A stretch of 64,000 nt of DNA from Thelephora terrestris (taxonomy: Eukaryota > Basidiomycota > Agaricomycetes > Thelephorales > Thelephoraceae): NCBI GenBank assembly GCA_015956445.1, contig WIUZ02000005.1, forward strand, positions 2,046,001 to 2,110,000, given 5' to 3'. The first letter of the stretch is position 1. Each line of letters opens with the position of its first letter. The notes under the pieces are model-generated. The model saw only the letters and a list, made by a program, of their open reading frames with translations. It was not told the DNA's origin and did no database searches. Shown here one piece after another: positions 10,640-20,859 of the stretch. The position numbers and the translations under genes are program-made.

Positions 10640-12010
10640 AACGTTGTACAACGTGTTGTACAACCCATGACCCATGGAGAAAAGATACCATTGTACAACC
10701 CATGACCCATGGGTAATGGAATAGTATCCGTTGCCCATGCCCCATGGGTTGTACAATGGTATCTGTTGCCCATGCCCCATGGGTTGTATAACACTACCCC
10801 TTCCCCATGCCTCATGGGTTGTACAATGCTATCCTTTCCCCATGGGGCATGGGTTGTACAACGCTATCCAATTCCCATGCCCCATGGGTTGTACAACGCT
10901 ATCCAATTCCCATGCCCCATGGGTTGTACAACACTATCCGTTCCCCATGGGTCATGGGTTGTACAACGCTATCCATTCTCCATGGGGCATGGGTTGTACA
11001 ACACTATCCATTCTCCATGGGGCATGGGTTGTACAACACTATCCAATTCCCATGCCCCATGGGTTGTACAACACTATCCGTTCCCCATGGGGCATGGGTT
11101 GTACAACATTATCCGTTCCCCATGCCTCATGGGTTGTACAACACTATCCGTTTCCCATGCCCCATGGGTTGTACAACACTATCTGTTCCCCATGGGTCAT
11201 GGGTTGTACAACACTATCCAATTCCCATGCCCCATGGGTTGTACAACGCTATCCAATTCCCATGCCCCATGGGTTGTACAACACTATCCGTTCCCCATGG
11301 GTCATGGGTTGTACAACGCTATCCATTCTCCATGGGGCATGGGTTGTACAACACTATCCAATTCCCATGCCCCATGGGTTGTACAACACTATCCGTTCCC
11401 CATGGGTCATGGGTTGTACAACGCTATCCATTCTCCATGGGGCATGGGTTGTACAACACTATCCAATTCCCATGCCCCATGGGTTGTACAACACTATCCG
11501 TTCCCCATGGGGCATGGGTTGTACAACGCTATCCATTCTCCATGGGGCATGGGTTGTACAACACTATCCAATTCCCATGCCCCATGGGTTGTACAACGCT
11601 ATCCGTTCCCCATGCCTCATGGGTTGTACAACACTATCCGTTTCCCATGGGGCATGGGTTGTACAACGCTATCTGTTCCCCATGGGTCATGGGTTGTACA
11701 ACGCTATCCATTCCCCATGGGGCATGGGTTGTACAACGCTATCTGTTCCCCATGGGTCATGGGTTGTACAACACTACCCATTCTCCATGCCCCATCGGTT
11801 GTACAACACTATCCATTCTCCATGGTGCATGGGTTGTACAACACTATCTATTTTCCATGCCCCATGGGTTGTACAATGCTATCCAATTCCCATGCCCCAT
11901 GGGTTGTACATCACTATCCAATTCCCATGCACCATGGGTTATACAACAGCATCTTGTGCCCATGGGGCATCAGTTGCAGAATGGTCTCCTTTCTCCATGT
12001 CCCATGGATT
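10640..12010. repeat. 35-bp minisatellite, left arm of the hairpin
   Basis: About 39 tandem units. Each contains the palindromes CCCATGGG (or a CATGGGTCATGGG variant) and TTGTACAA, separated by CGCTATCC or CACTATCC. Because 35 is not a multiple of three and the unit lacks stops, all three plus frames stay open for over 430 codons. Confidence 0.9.
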
Positions 12011-12270
12011 ATATCACTATTCCAGGAAAGGAGATACTTTATAAATCAACCATTAGCTGTGTGAATTTGAAAAAATTAGACTCTGTTTGTATGCATGATA
12101 GACCATATATCAGTTTGTGGCTCTAACCTAATGGAAACTAAACTTAACCTGATAGTAGCCACAACCCAATCCTCAATCTAACCTGAGCCAATGTAAACTT
12201 GACCCATGAACCTAAGCCTAACCTAATCCTAAACCTGGTCTAATCCCAAATCTAACCCTAACCTGACCTG

Positions 12271-12333
12271 ACCTAACCTAACCTAACCTAACCTAACCTA
12301 ACCTAACCTAACCTAACCTAACCTAACCTAACC
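12271..12333. repeat. (CCTAA)n array, left inner arm
   Basis: About 12 perfect pentamers, the complement of TTAGG, with degenerate units on both sides. It mirrors the longer TTAGG array at 12942-13055. Confidence 0.9.
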
Positions 12334-12941
12334 TTATCTGACCTGAACCTACACCTAACCTAACCTAAAACCACTCTCACCCTTTGTTCTGTGCTATCTC
12401 AAAGCCTAACCATAACTCTAGTTCACCCACCCATATTAATCCTTGTGTGGAATATGTTATAAGTCTATAAACCATATGTTTGTAGGCCACTTGCTTGTGG
12501 GCCCAAGGAGGTGGATGAACTTGAGTTGTGGTTTGTCTGTGAGATGGCACAGAACAAAGGGTGAGTGTGGTTTGTGGTTGAACATGGGTGATAAGCATGA
12601 TGCTGGGTTGCTGATGATATATATGTGCGTCTGTGGACTTATGGGATGGTTGGGCACAGAGTGAGGGGACTGCAGTTTGCTTTATGGTCCTGTGACCCAA
12701 GTCATATGTTTGCAACTGGGTGAAGTTAGTCTTGGCTGGCATACATGACATTAGGCTGAAACAGGTCATGATAGGTAGGTTAGGTTTGCCCATACCAGGT
12801 TAGGTTAGGTATAGGTTAGTATAGGTATAGGTTAGTTTAGGTATAGGCTAGGTTAGGTTAGGTTAGGTTAGTTTAGGTATAGGCTAGGTTAGGTTAGGTT
12901 AGGTTAGGTTAGGTTAGGTTAGGTGTAGGTTCAGGTCAGAT

Positions 12942-13055
12942 AAGGTTAGGTTAGGTTAGGTTAGGTTAGGTTAGGTTAGGTTAGGTTAGGTTAGGTTAGG
13001 TTAGGTTAGGTTAGGTTAGGTTAGGTTAGGTTAGGTTAGGTTAGGTTAGGTTAGG
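12942..13055. repeat. (TTAGG)n array, right inner arm
   Basis: About 23 perfect TTAGG pentamers, with further degenerate TTAGG/TATAGG units at 12780-12940. It is longer than the left copy, so the arms differ in array length. Confidence 0.9.
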
Positions 13056-13309
13056 TCAGGTTAGGGTTAGATTTGGGATTAGACCAGGTTTAGGATTAGG
13101 TTAGGCTTAGGTTCATGGGTCAAGTTTACATTGGCTCAGGTTAGATTGAGGATTGGGTTGTGGCTATTATCAGGTTAAGTTTAGTTTCCATTAGGTTAGA
13201 GCCACAAACTGATATATGGTCTATCATGCATACAAACAGAGTCTAATTTTTTCAAATTCACACAGCTAATGGTTGATTTATAAAGTATCTCCTTTCCTGG
13301 AATAGTGAT

Positions 13310-14150
13310 ATAATCCATGGGACATGGAGAAAGGAGACCATTCTGCAACTGATGCCCCATGGGCACAAGATGCTGTTGTATAACCCATGGTGCATGGGAA
13401 TTGGATAGTGATGTACAACCCATGGGGCATGGGAATTGGATAGCATTGTACAACCCATGGGGCATGGAAAATAGATAGTGTTGTACAACCCATGCACCAT
13501 GGAGAATGGATAGTGTTGTACAACCGATGGGGCATGGAGAATGGGTAGTGTTGTACAACCCATGCCCCATGGGGAAAGGATAATGTTGTACAACCCATGC
13601 CCCATGGGGAAAGGATAGTGTTGTACAACCCATGCCCCATGGGGAATGGATAGTGTTGTACAACCCATGGGGCATGGGAATCAGATAGTGTTGTACAACC
13701 CATGGGGCATGGAGAATGGATAGCGTTGTACAACCCATGAGGCATGGGAAACAGATAGCGTTGTACAACCCATGGGGCATGGGAATTGGATAGCGTTGTA
13801 CAACCCATGGGGCATGGGAATTGGTAGTGTTGTACAACCCATGGGGCATGGGAAATGGATAGTGTTGTACAACCCATGCCCCATGGAGAATGGATAGCGT
13901 TGTACAACCCATGACCCATGGGGAATGGATAGTGTTGTACAACCCATGGGGCATGGGAATCAGATAGCGTTGTACAACCCATGCCCCATGGGGAAAGGAT
14001 AGCATTGTACAACCCATGAGGCATGGGGAAGGGATAGTGTTGTACAACCCATGGGGCATGGGCAACAGATACCATTGTACAACCCATGGGGCATGGGCAA
14101 CAGATACTATTCCATTACCCATGGGTCATGGGTTGTACAATGGTATCTTT
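13310..14150. repeat. 35-bp minisatellite, right arm of the hairpin (inverted)
   Basis: About 24 units, the reverse complement of the left array, so the right arm is shorter than the left. The unit order differs in the middle, while the inner ends are nearly identical in inverted orientation. Confidence 0.9.
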
Positions 14151-14347
14151 TCTCCATGGGTCATGGGTTGTACAACGCGTTGTACAACGTTGCATGGCCC
14201 ATGACCCATGGAGAATTGTCACGATGTATGGTCCATGACCCATGGAGAAAAGATAGCTGAAGGGGCTCATGATGCGCGCGTGCCTTAAGCCGCTGCACGG
14301 ACCCTGCATCACTCACACTGTATAGATGTGACGCCAATAGAGTAGAT

Positions 14348-14357
14348 AAGATATATA
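14348..14357 (+). promoter_or_regulatory. TATA-like run in the copia LTR
   Basis: A GATATATATACC-type stretch. The same element is present in inverted orientation in the solo LTR near 4791. It is the likely core promoter of the copia transcript. Confidence 0.5.
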
Positions 14358-14492
14358 TACCCCGCATGTGTAGATAGATCAGAAAATCGCTTCTCTCTCT
14401 CTCTCCTCCACTAGCAACTATCTACCTCTCCCCTTCAGGTAAGAATTAGAGTATCCATGTAGTAGTATAGATTATACTCTACCTGCTCAACA

Positions 14493-14507
14493 GGTTATGA
14501 GCCCGGG
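14493..14507 (+). promoter_or_regulatory. Copia primer-binding site (half-tRNA type)
   Basis: GGTTATGAGCCC follows the LTR directly. It is complementary to the anticodon arm of initiator tRNA-Met (GGGCTCATAACC in yeast). Priming from an internally cleaved initiator tRNA is known for some Ty1/copia elements. Confidence 0.65.
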
Positions 14508-15200
14508 CTATGCCCTGTGTTCCAAGCTGTGCCTCTATGGCTGCGCTGTGAACAGGCTCTAATCTTACCTTAGTGCGCCCTCTGTGGCTGCCACTGCGCT
14601 GTCCACAACTCAGCAAGGATCCCTTACTTGATTGCAAAAAGAAGTAGCCTTGCTAACCATCCTTTATGATTGGATTGTAGGCTCACCCCCTCACCATCAA
14701 AAGGCATGGACAAACCCCTCACCAACGTCAAAACGCCGCCTCTGAACGTTGCGGAGTTCAGAGCGAAAGACCTAGGGATAAGGGAGAACCTCCAAGCGCA
14801 AATCAGATATGTGCTAGAGGATAGCAAGCGGCGACAGGAGGCCCGTCGTTACATACGACGCACCCATAGCCACTACTTCTAAAATAGCTCAAATAATATC
14901 CTCGCTGTCACTGCGTAGGAAGGGGACTTAGAAAAAGTCGAAACCCCAAGAGGGGATGAAACAGTGACTAAGCCAAAGCTGAGCACAACACACATTCGTA
15001 GACCCCACAGGGGAGGGTAGTCGATTAACATCTGCCGACGGTGTGGAACGAGGCAATATGTGATAAAAGCTTCTCACCAAAGTAATCCCTGAAAGGAAAG
15101 ACTACTTCTTCCCTCTTTCACTTGCTTCTGGCATAAAGAAAGCATACGATAAACTGATGAAACTTGTTATTGGTTGTAGGACTTCCACCTCCCAAAAAAA
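14508..15200 (+). other. Untranslated leader of the copia element
   Basis: Sequence between the primer-binding site and the gag start. No domain is seen in its short frames. Confidence 0.5.
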
Positions 15201-17720
15201 ATGTCTTCTCAACTCACCTCCCTCGTCCCCGTCCTCGCCGGCCCCAACTACCAACAGTGGGCCGGACCTATGCGCTCATATCTGATGTCGCAAGGACAGT
15301 GGAGGACGATACAGAAAAAGGAACCTACCCTCGAGGTATGGCCAAAAATCGAAGCCACCTATGACGCCGAGAACAACTTATTGACTCAGGCTCAGGAAGG
15401 CACCGATAACCAGGACGAAGTAGACGCGTGGGCCGAAGCAAATGACAAGGCCCTCGGCAATATTCTCCTGTGCCTTGCCCCCGATATCCAGTACAAGTAC
15501 CGAGCAGAAGTCAGTGCTGCCAACCTTCTCAAAGAAATCGAGAAGGACTATGGAAAGCCAGGCATCATCGGTATCTACCTGGAGTTCAAACACGCAATGG
15601 AAGTCAGGATCCTTGAGGGTCAAGACCCCACGGCCCCCGTAGACAAGTTCCTCTCCCACATCAGCCGTCTCGAAAGCAGTGGGCCGGACGCCATCGTCCC
15701 TCCCTTCATCAAGACGATGATGCTCATGTCAAAGTTACCCCCGTCCTACAACAATATCCCTCAGGCGATATGTCAGACGGAAAACATGAGCAAGCTCGAT
15801 GTGGACAGTCTACGGTGGACCATCATCCTCGCGTGGGAACAAACGTCGAACGGTAAGGGCAGACAGCAGGCCCACAGACTGTCGAACGTACAGCACGCCC
15901 CTGGAAATCCCAACTTCCAGCAGCAGCAGCAGTATGGCAGAGACCAGCCCCAGGGCCAAGGAGGTTGCGGACGAAATCGCCGAGGAACCAGAGGAGGACG
16001 GGGAAGGTTCCAACAACAGGCACAGCAGACTGAAGAGTCTCCCGTCCCCCCTCCTATGCCGCCCTTCTCCCCTCAACCTCCGGTTGCGTCTGGCTCCGGT
16101 ATGTCAGTCACCAACTACGGCTTTGCCTCCATGGCAGCCTTCCCTCTGCGATCCCTCCCGGTCCATCGTGAAGGTGCAGGGACTCCCTCCTTCTACCCCT
16201 CCGTTCAGAAGGCAAGGGATCTCTTGGCCCGGTTAGGTGTACAGCCCACGATCCAGACCCTCAAAAGACTGGAACGCTCCTGTGAGCAAACGGTTGATCC
16301 TCGCCCCCGCAAAAAGGCGCGTACCCCACCGGGCGAGGATGAGGTGAGCCTAGGATGGTCAAGTGACGAGATGGTTGTCGGGTCCCCTGCGTTTGTTGAC
16401 GGCCCGTCTGGCGGAAGGTACGGAACAAGTATTCAAGTGTTGAGTAACAATACTAACGACTCCACAGCAACTGAAGATAAGACTAGGTCTTCAGTAGTAG
16501 CTTCCGAATATACTTGTTTTACCCTGTCCGCCCTGAGTGAAACTGAGGCTGTGTGGATGCTCGATTCCGGAGCATCCCGGCACTTTACCTTCGATATGAA
16601 TGATTTTGTTGAATACGAGGCAATTGAGCCCATTCCTCTAAGGACTGCGACTAACTTCACAACAATCATCGGTAAAGGAACAGTGATCCTCTATGTAGAC
16701 GAAAGAGCTGTTAGACTAAACCCTGTCTATTTTGTTCCAGAAATATCCCATAGGCTATTGTCCCTTGGCCAGTTCCTAAAAAGCGGACTCTTCTCGAGGG
16801 GGAGTGCTCGCGAAATCTCGCTTTTTGAAGAAGAAACTGAGTTTCTTACCTTCCACCCTCGAACCGAGGATGATAGTATCTACATCATCAGAACTCTCCT
16901 CGGGGCGCAACTCACTGCCGCCAAAATTGAAACCATTTACAGTGCTGATTTTGAGATCATGCACCGCCGACTGGCTCACCCCTCTAAAGAAGTGATCCAA
17001 AAGGCCGGGAAACATGTCAAGGATTTTCCTCATGTCGAAATCCCAAAAGAGCACCTCTGCACTGGATGCGCGCAAGGAAAGATGACCAATAAAGCCTTTC
17101 CCCCATCCAGCACCAGAGCAACTGCCCCTTTCGAGCTGATCCACTCGGATCTAAAAACCTTCCCCATTGAATCCTATCGCAAATACAAGTACTCAATCGT
17201 CTTCTATGACGACTATACCTCACATGCCTGGACCATGAATTTGCGCACTAAAGACGCTGCACTCGTGGCTACCAGGCACTTCCTGGCTATGGTTGAGACC
17301 AAGTACCAGAAGAGAGTACGCCGATGGATGTCCGATGCCGGGGGGGAATACACGTCCCTAACATTTACGACGATGCTCAAGGAAAAAGGGATTGAGATCC
17401 TCCAATCTATCCTGCACGCACACCAGCAAAATGGCCGCGCGGAGAGGATCATTCGAACACTGATGAATAAAGCGGAATCCATGAGATTGCAGGCTTGCCT
17501 CCCTCAATCCTGGTGGGAATTCGCCATTGACCACGCAACTCACGTTTACAATCGAACGCCGAATCGTCGCCTAAACTGGCAGACTCCATTCCAGCTGTTA
17601 AATGGAAGTAAGCCCTCGATTGATCATCTTCGAGTCCTCGGTTGCGGAGCTTACGTCTTCATCCCAGAAGAAGTACGAATAAACAAGCTCGCACCCCGGT
17701 CAGAATTGATGACCTACTTG
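15201..17720 (+). CDS. Ty1/copia polyprotein, Gag-protease-integrase part (interrupted)
   Basis: The frame begins MSSQLTSLVPVLAGPNYQQW, a typical copia Gag start, and follows a 700-bp leader. Gag runs to about residue 260, followed by Pro/Gln-rich sequence. I see no CCHC knuckle. The protease motif is VWMLDSGASRHF (DSGA). The integrase zinc region HRRLAH...CTGCAQGK and the catalytic triad (HSDLKTF, MSDAGGEY, NGRAERI) are present. The frame is open from gag through integrase and is cut at LMTYL by the insertion at 17721; it resumes at 19999. Reverse transcriptase and RNase H are absent from the window. Confidence 0.9.
17716..17720. repeat. Target-site duplication ACTTG (left)
   Basis: This ACTTG recurs at 19994-19998. 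Collapsing the two copies restores the copia reading frame without a gap. Confidence 0.85.
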
Positions 17721-17740
17721 TGTCAGGGTTGTGGGCCTGC

Positions 17741-18364
17741 TTACTGTTTAGGGGACGCTAGAGGATTAGCGGATGGGTAAGGAGTATCGGCTCGGACTTT
17801 GAAGGGAGTTCCGGGCGTGGCGGTGAGGGGAGGAGGAGTATCAAGAGCGAGCGGTGAGTTGGTTTGATAGGGATGAACGGCGGAGTGGTAGTCCTGGCAG
17901 AACTGACTCAGTTGCTGAATAAATGGATCGAAGTCTTGATCGCTAAGACGTTTGAAGCTGACGAGATATTCTAAAACCGAATAAGGTAATTCAGTTGGCA
18001 CTTCCCACCACAAGACGATGATAGCAGGGGAATGGGTGTGAATATTAGTGGTAAGATGAATGCGGGGGCTGGGAAAGTAGAAGGCTGGGCTTATACTAAA
18101 ATAGACGGTTGCTAAGACGCTTTCGGTGACGTCTGAATTCCAAAGGAATTGATGATCAGCTCCTAGGAGAAAGGGGGAGGTGGTGAAGCCTGAATCGAGA
18201 GCCACGAAGGGGCGGTAATAAGGGAAATGAGTAAGTAAACCGGCAGTACGGTTTACCTGAAGGCTTCTGATGAGCTTATACTCCCAGATAGACCTTCTGA
18301 CATCAGGGACGGTCGGGCGTTGAATGGGGCTGGTAGAGGGAAATGGATTGGGGGCAGCAAACAT
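17741..18364 (-). CDS. ORF of unknown function in the 2.27-kb element
   Basis: A single-exon frame of 207 residues ending 20 bp inside the element's left end. It is proline-rich at both ends, with a central part holding PYYRPFVALDSGF and IIVLWWEVPTELPYS. I recognise no domain. It is divergent from the ORF at 19012, with about 650 bp between the starts. It is intact, but its expression is unknown. Confidence 0.5.
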   Translation of the reverse strand: MFAAPNPFPSTSPIQRPTVPDVRRSIWEYKLIRSLQVNRTAGLLTHFPYYRPFVALDSGFTTSPFLLGADHQFLWNSDVTESVLATVYFSISPAFYFPSPRIHLTTNIHTHSPAIIVLWWEVPTELPYSVLEYLVSFKRLSDQDFDPFIQQLSQFCQDYHSAVHPYQTNSPLALDTPPPLTATPGTPFKVRADTPYPSANPLASPKQ

Positions 18365-18669
18365 ACACTAGCAGGATGATTCCTGCTTGAATGAGTTAGA
18401 AAGGAGTAAGGCGTGAGGAGAATTCCTCAGCTTACTTTTATTGCAGATGTTTTTAGAGGAGTACAGAAGAGATTGAGAATGGGGAAAAGAAAGGAGCGAA
18501 CGCTCTTCCTTATATACCCAGTCCTCTACAGGAGTCATAATTCTACAACGAGTCAGACAGAGTCAACATGGTCTGTGCGTAGTTTAGGGTAGGTTAGATG
18601 AGTCAGGGAAAGGGGACTTAGGGGGACGAGGGGTAATTGCTTAGTGCGGGAACAATAGAAGGAACAAGC

Positions 18670-18812
18670 TGATGGAAGTGTTAGGGGATTTCTCGTTTTT
18701 TACAGTAGTAATAGAAGCTTGATGGGGATTTCTCGTGTTTCATGGTAGTAATAGAAGTGCGACGGGGATTTCCCTTAATTGATGGGGATTTCTCGGGGTT
18801 TGATGGGATCGC
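18670..18812. repeat. Four spaced GGGGATTTCYC repeats in the inter-ORF region
   Basis: GGGGATTTCTC or GGGGATTTCCC occurs four times within about 130 bp. The first two copies are followed by near-identical CAGTAGTAATAGAAG or GGTAGTAATAGAAG. The placement between divergent ORFs suggests a regulatory tandem repeat, but that is inference. Confidence 0.6.
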
Positions 18813-19011
18813 AATTGGGGCTGAGGGTTCGTTTATCCGGATTGGGAAGGTTAATGGGGAATGGTTTATTGTCTTACCCCTTTTGGTTTCTTATTGAGTC
18901 AGAGGTATTTAATCCAGACTGGATGTTGGTCTTTTTCCCTTCATCGTCTCTTTTCCCCTCCCACCAACACTACTAGCTTTTACCCCCTCTCAAACCGCCT
19001 CTTACACCACT

Positions 19012-19725
19012 ATGTCTTATACTGCCAACGCCGCCGCCACCCCCTTCGACTTCACTCTGTCCTTTGAGACGGACGCCCCTTTTGACGTCGAGCAACACTT
19101 GTACGACACCCCCGCCAACATCGCCCACGACAACCAGGTCGCCGTCGACTTCTTGACCACACACAATGCCCCCACTGAGTTCTGGGAGCAGGCTGGGTAT
19201 GAAGACCCCAACCGGACTCGTCGATGGGCTCCGGGAGTTACTCCCATGCAGGACACGATGGAGCAAGAGAGGGAGGATAGAATCTTGAAGTTGGAGAGGA
19301 GAATGGACGTCATGTATGTGGTCGTTAATAGTCTGAACGAAGACTTTTCTCACTTTGCCTTGGAACACTGGAAACCTTTCCAGGAATCTCTCCTCCGGTA
19401 CTTCGGCCATCGGTGCCACGGAGCTTACTGCACCGACGCAGCTCCCCACTCCCCCGTTGTCCCTCCGCCTCCGTCACGATGCGGGAGTTCCTCTCCCTCA
19501 ATCCCCTCCCTGGAGTCCTGCTCCAACGCAACAGATGGTGGAGAGGACCTTGAAGAAGAAGAGTCACAAAAATCCGATGAGTCGTTCTGGTCAACGTTGT
19601 CGTCCCTCCGACAAGGCGCGTCAAGTCCGCATGAAGCTGAAGGTAGAGGTAGCGGGTCTCCAGGACCGTTATGGGTTCGCCTTGGTGAGCTCGGCGTTGA
19701 CGGACGTGAAGCGGGAGATGCATGA
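19012..19725 (+). CDS. Acidic ORF of unknown function in the 2.27-kb element, probably continuing in another frame
   Basis: A frame of 237 residues from MSYTANAAATPFDF. Residues 80-115 (EQEREDRILKLERRMDV) look coiled-coil-like, followed by a Ser/Glu-rich acidic part. From about 19600 the neighbouring frame (to 19891) looks more protein-like: it has a Cys/His-rich end with CRECW, then HHFAHRC and CSC. An intron or frameshift near 19560-19620 probably joins them. There is no recognised domain. Confidence 0.45.
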   Translation: MSYTANAAATPFDFTLSFETDAPFDVEQHLYDTPANIAHDNQVAVDFLTTHNAPTEFWEQAGYEDPNRTRRWAPGVTPMQDTMEQEREDRILKLERRMDVMYVVVNSLNEDFSHFALEHWKPFQESLLRYFGHRCHGAYCTDAAPHSPVVPPPPSRCGSSSPSIPSLESCSNATDGGEDLEEEESQKSDESFWSTLSSLRQGASSPHEAEGRGSGSPGPLWVRLGELGVDGREAGDA

Positions 19726-19993
19726 CAGTTTGTTTCATGACGTGCTAGGGTGTAGGGAGTGTTGGCAAGATCCGATGACTCGGACGTACTCTTATTGTCC
19801 TCTGAGCGTACACAATCCTCACCACTTCGCGCATCGTTGCCCTTTTGATCAGGATTGTTCTTGTGACGTGGACCCATTTGTTCTTGTCTAGTTTTGTTAT
19901 GTTTGCTAGTTATCTTTGTATTATTACTACGAATAAGACCAATGTCTTGAATTACTTGTGCGATTTTGGACACTATGTCACGCGTTCGTGACA

Positions 19994-20859
19994 ACTTGGG
20001 TACCCACCCGGGAGGAAAAGGATGGATCTTCATGCGCGGACCAAACAATATCATCTTCTCCGCCGCACAAGCCACCTTCGATGAGTTGCACTTTCCAAAG
20101 TGCCCAACTGCCAGTACACGGCGCAACACACGGCTGCAATCTACTGCGCCACCCCTACCCAGTCATCGCTGTCATAAAGACGGTGACTGCCAGTGTCCCC
20201 TTCCAGGAGAACAGGAGGAGAATGACGCAGCACCCTCAACGCGTCCCAAACCTACCCCCAGGCCTTTCTCAAAAGGCAAGGAACGTGCTATTGAGCCCGC
20301 ACCATGGCCACAGACGCCGGTGCAGTCTAGAGCGCCCAGCCCGGAGCCGCCAAGATCACCTACCCCCAGCTCTAGCTCTGATTCCGACCCTGAGGATGCG
20401 CCGCCCGCTCCGCCGACAATTATGCCTCCGTCACCAGTCAAAGCTCGGAGGCCCCAGCGTGAGCGGAAAGTACCGGTCAAGCCCGGCAATGTTTACGGAA
20501 GTAAACATCCGGTAGAAATAATAAAGTCTACACGGCGTATGAAGGATTGGAAGAAGGTTGTTGGGGATTTTTCCGTAGCACCTAGGCGCGGGCGAAGTTC
20601 AGGAGCAATTCCCGGACCTAGCACGCAGCCACTTCCTGAGAGAGAATCCTTCGCTGAGAAAGAGACTGAAGTGGCATCAGAGTCCGAAGAGGAGGTCGAA
20701 AAGTCCGTTGAACCATCCGGATTTACCACCCCTGAAGAAGACACGGTGTCGCGACATCGAAACTCCCAATCTCCGATTCCTTCCTATTGGTCGTTCGACT
20801 CCATTGAGTTCCGGACTCTTCTTGGCCTTGCGACTGCCTCGAGACAACCTTCACCCTGA
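19994..20859 (+). CDS. Ty1/copia polyprotein, continuation after the insertion
   Basis: The reading resumes with GTHPGGKGWIFMRGPNN and ATFDELHFP, the segment that follows integrase in copia elements. A Pro/Ser-rich linker and PVEIIKSTRRMKDWKK follow. The frame is then lost at the boundary with gypsy A sequence; part of the last 110 nt may already belong to the gypsy LTR. No reverse transcriptase follows, so this copia copy is truncated. Confidence 0.75.

Larger units (their letters stand above)
10597..14267. mobile_element. 3.67-kb hairpin (foldback) element with palindrome-bearing repeats and TTAGG arrays
   Basis: The left end is CACAGGGTTCAGCTATC and the right end inverts to AGCCCCTTCAGCTATC. 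The flanks TATGACGC (10589-10596) and CATGATGC (14268-14275) look like an imperfect 8-bp target duplication; the solo LTR shows the empty site. From the ends inwards each arm has a minisatellite of about 35 bp, a unique stretch of about 250 bp that is nearly identical in inverted orientation, then (TTAGG)n. The centre (about 12370-12790) is unique. No transposase is encoded. The long plus-strand frames in the left arm exist in all three phases and come from the repeat, so they are not treated as proteins. Confidence 0.85.
10460..14492 (+). mobile_element. 5' LTR of the copia element, carrying a nested 3.67-kb hairpin element
   Basis: The LTR starts TGTTGAACCGG and ends CTGCTCAACA, immediately before the primer-binding site. 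Subtracting the nested insert (10597-14267) and an 8-bp duplication leaves 354 bp, against 353 bp for the solo LTR at 4655. The insert lies in U3, upstream of the TATA run. No 3' LTR of this element is present to the right within the window. Confidence 0.85.
17721..19993. mobile_element. 2.27-kb TG...CA element inside copia, carrying divergent ORFs
   Basis: It begins TGTCAGGG and ends CGTGACA (TGTCA/TGACA inverted ends), with a 5-bp duplication ACTTG. The ends and duplication size fit a solo LTR or a small non-autonomous LTR element. No gag, pol or internal second LTR is seen. Inside are a minus-strand ORF close to the left end, a central 650-bp non-coding region with short repeats, and a plus-strand ORF toward the right end. 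If it is a solo LTR, it is unusually long and carries two genes. Confidence 0.8.

Noticed and set aside
10640-12010. CRISPR-like array (regular 35-bp spacing)
   Set aside because: There are no unique spacers; units are tandem and palindromic, and the genome is eukaryotic.
10709-12126. Three long overlapping plus-strand ORFs (over 430 codons each) in the left hairpin arm
   Set aside because: They exist in all three frames because the 35-bp unit contains no stop, and they repeat a single peptide motif. No start context, domain or intron supports a protein.
12377-12793. 138-residue minus-strand ORF in the hairpin centre as a transposase
   Set aside because: No catalytic motif, composition is His/Thr-rich and unlike a protein domain, and the other strand is also open.
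12271-13055. Chromosome end (telomere)
   Set aside because: The TTAGG arrays face each other inside an inverted repeat and are flanked on both sides by ordinary sequence, so they are internal.
13196-14122. Long minus-strand ORFs in the right hairpin arm
   Set aside because: Same 35-bp repeat in inverted orientation; artefact of repeat structure.
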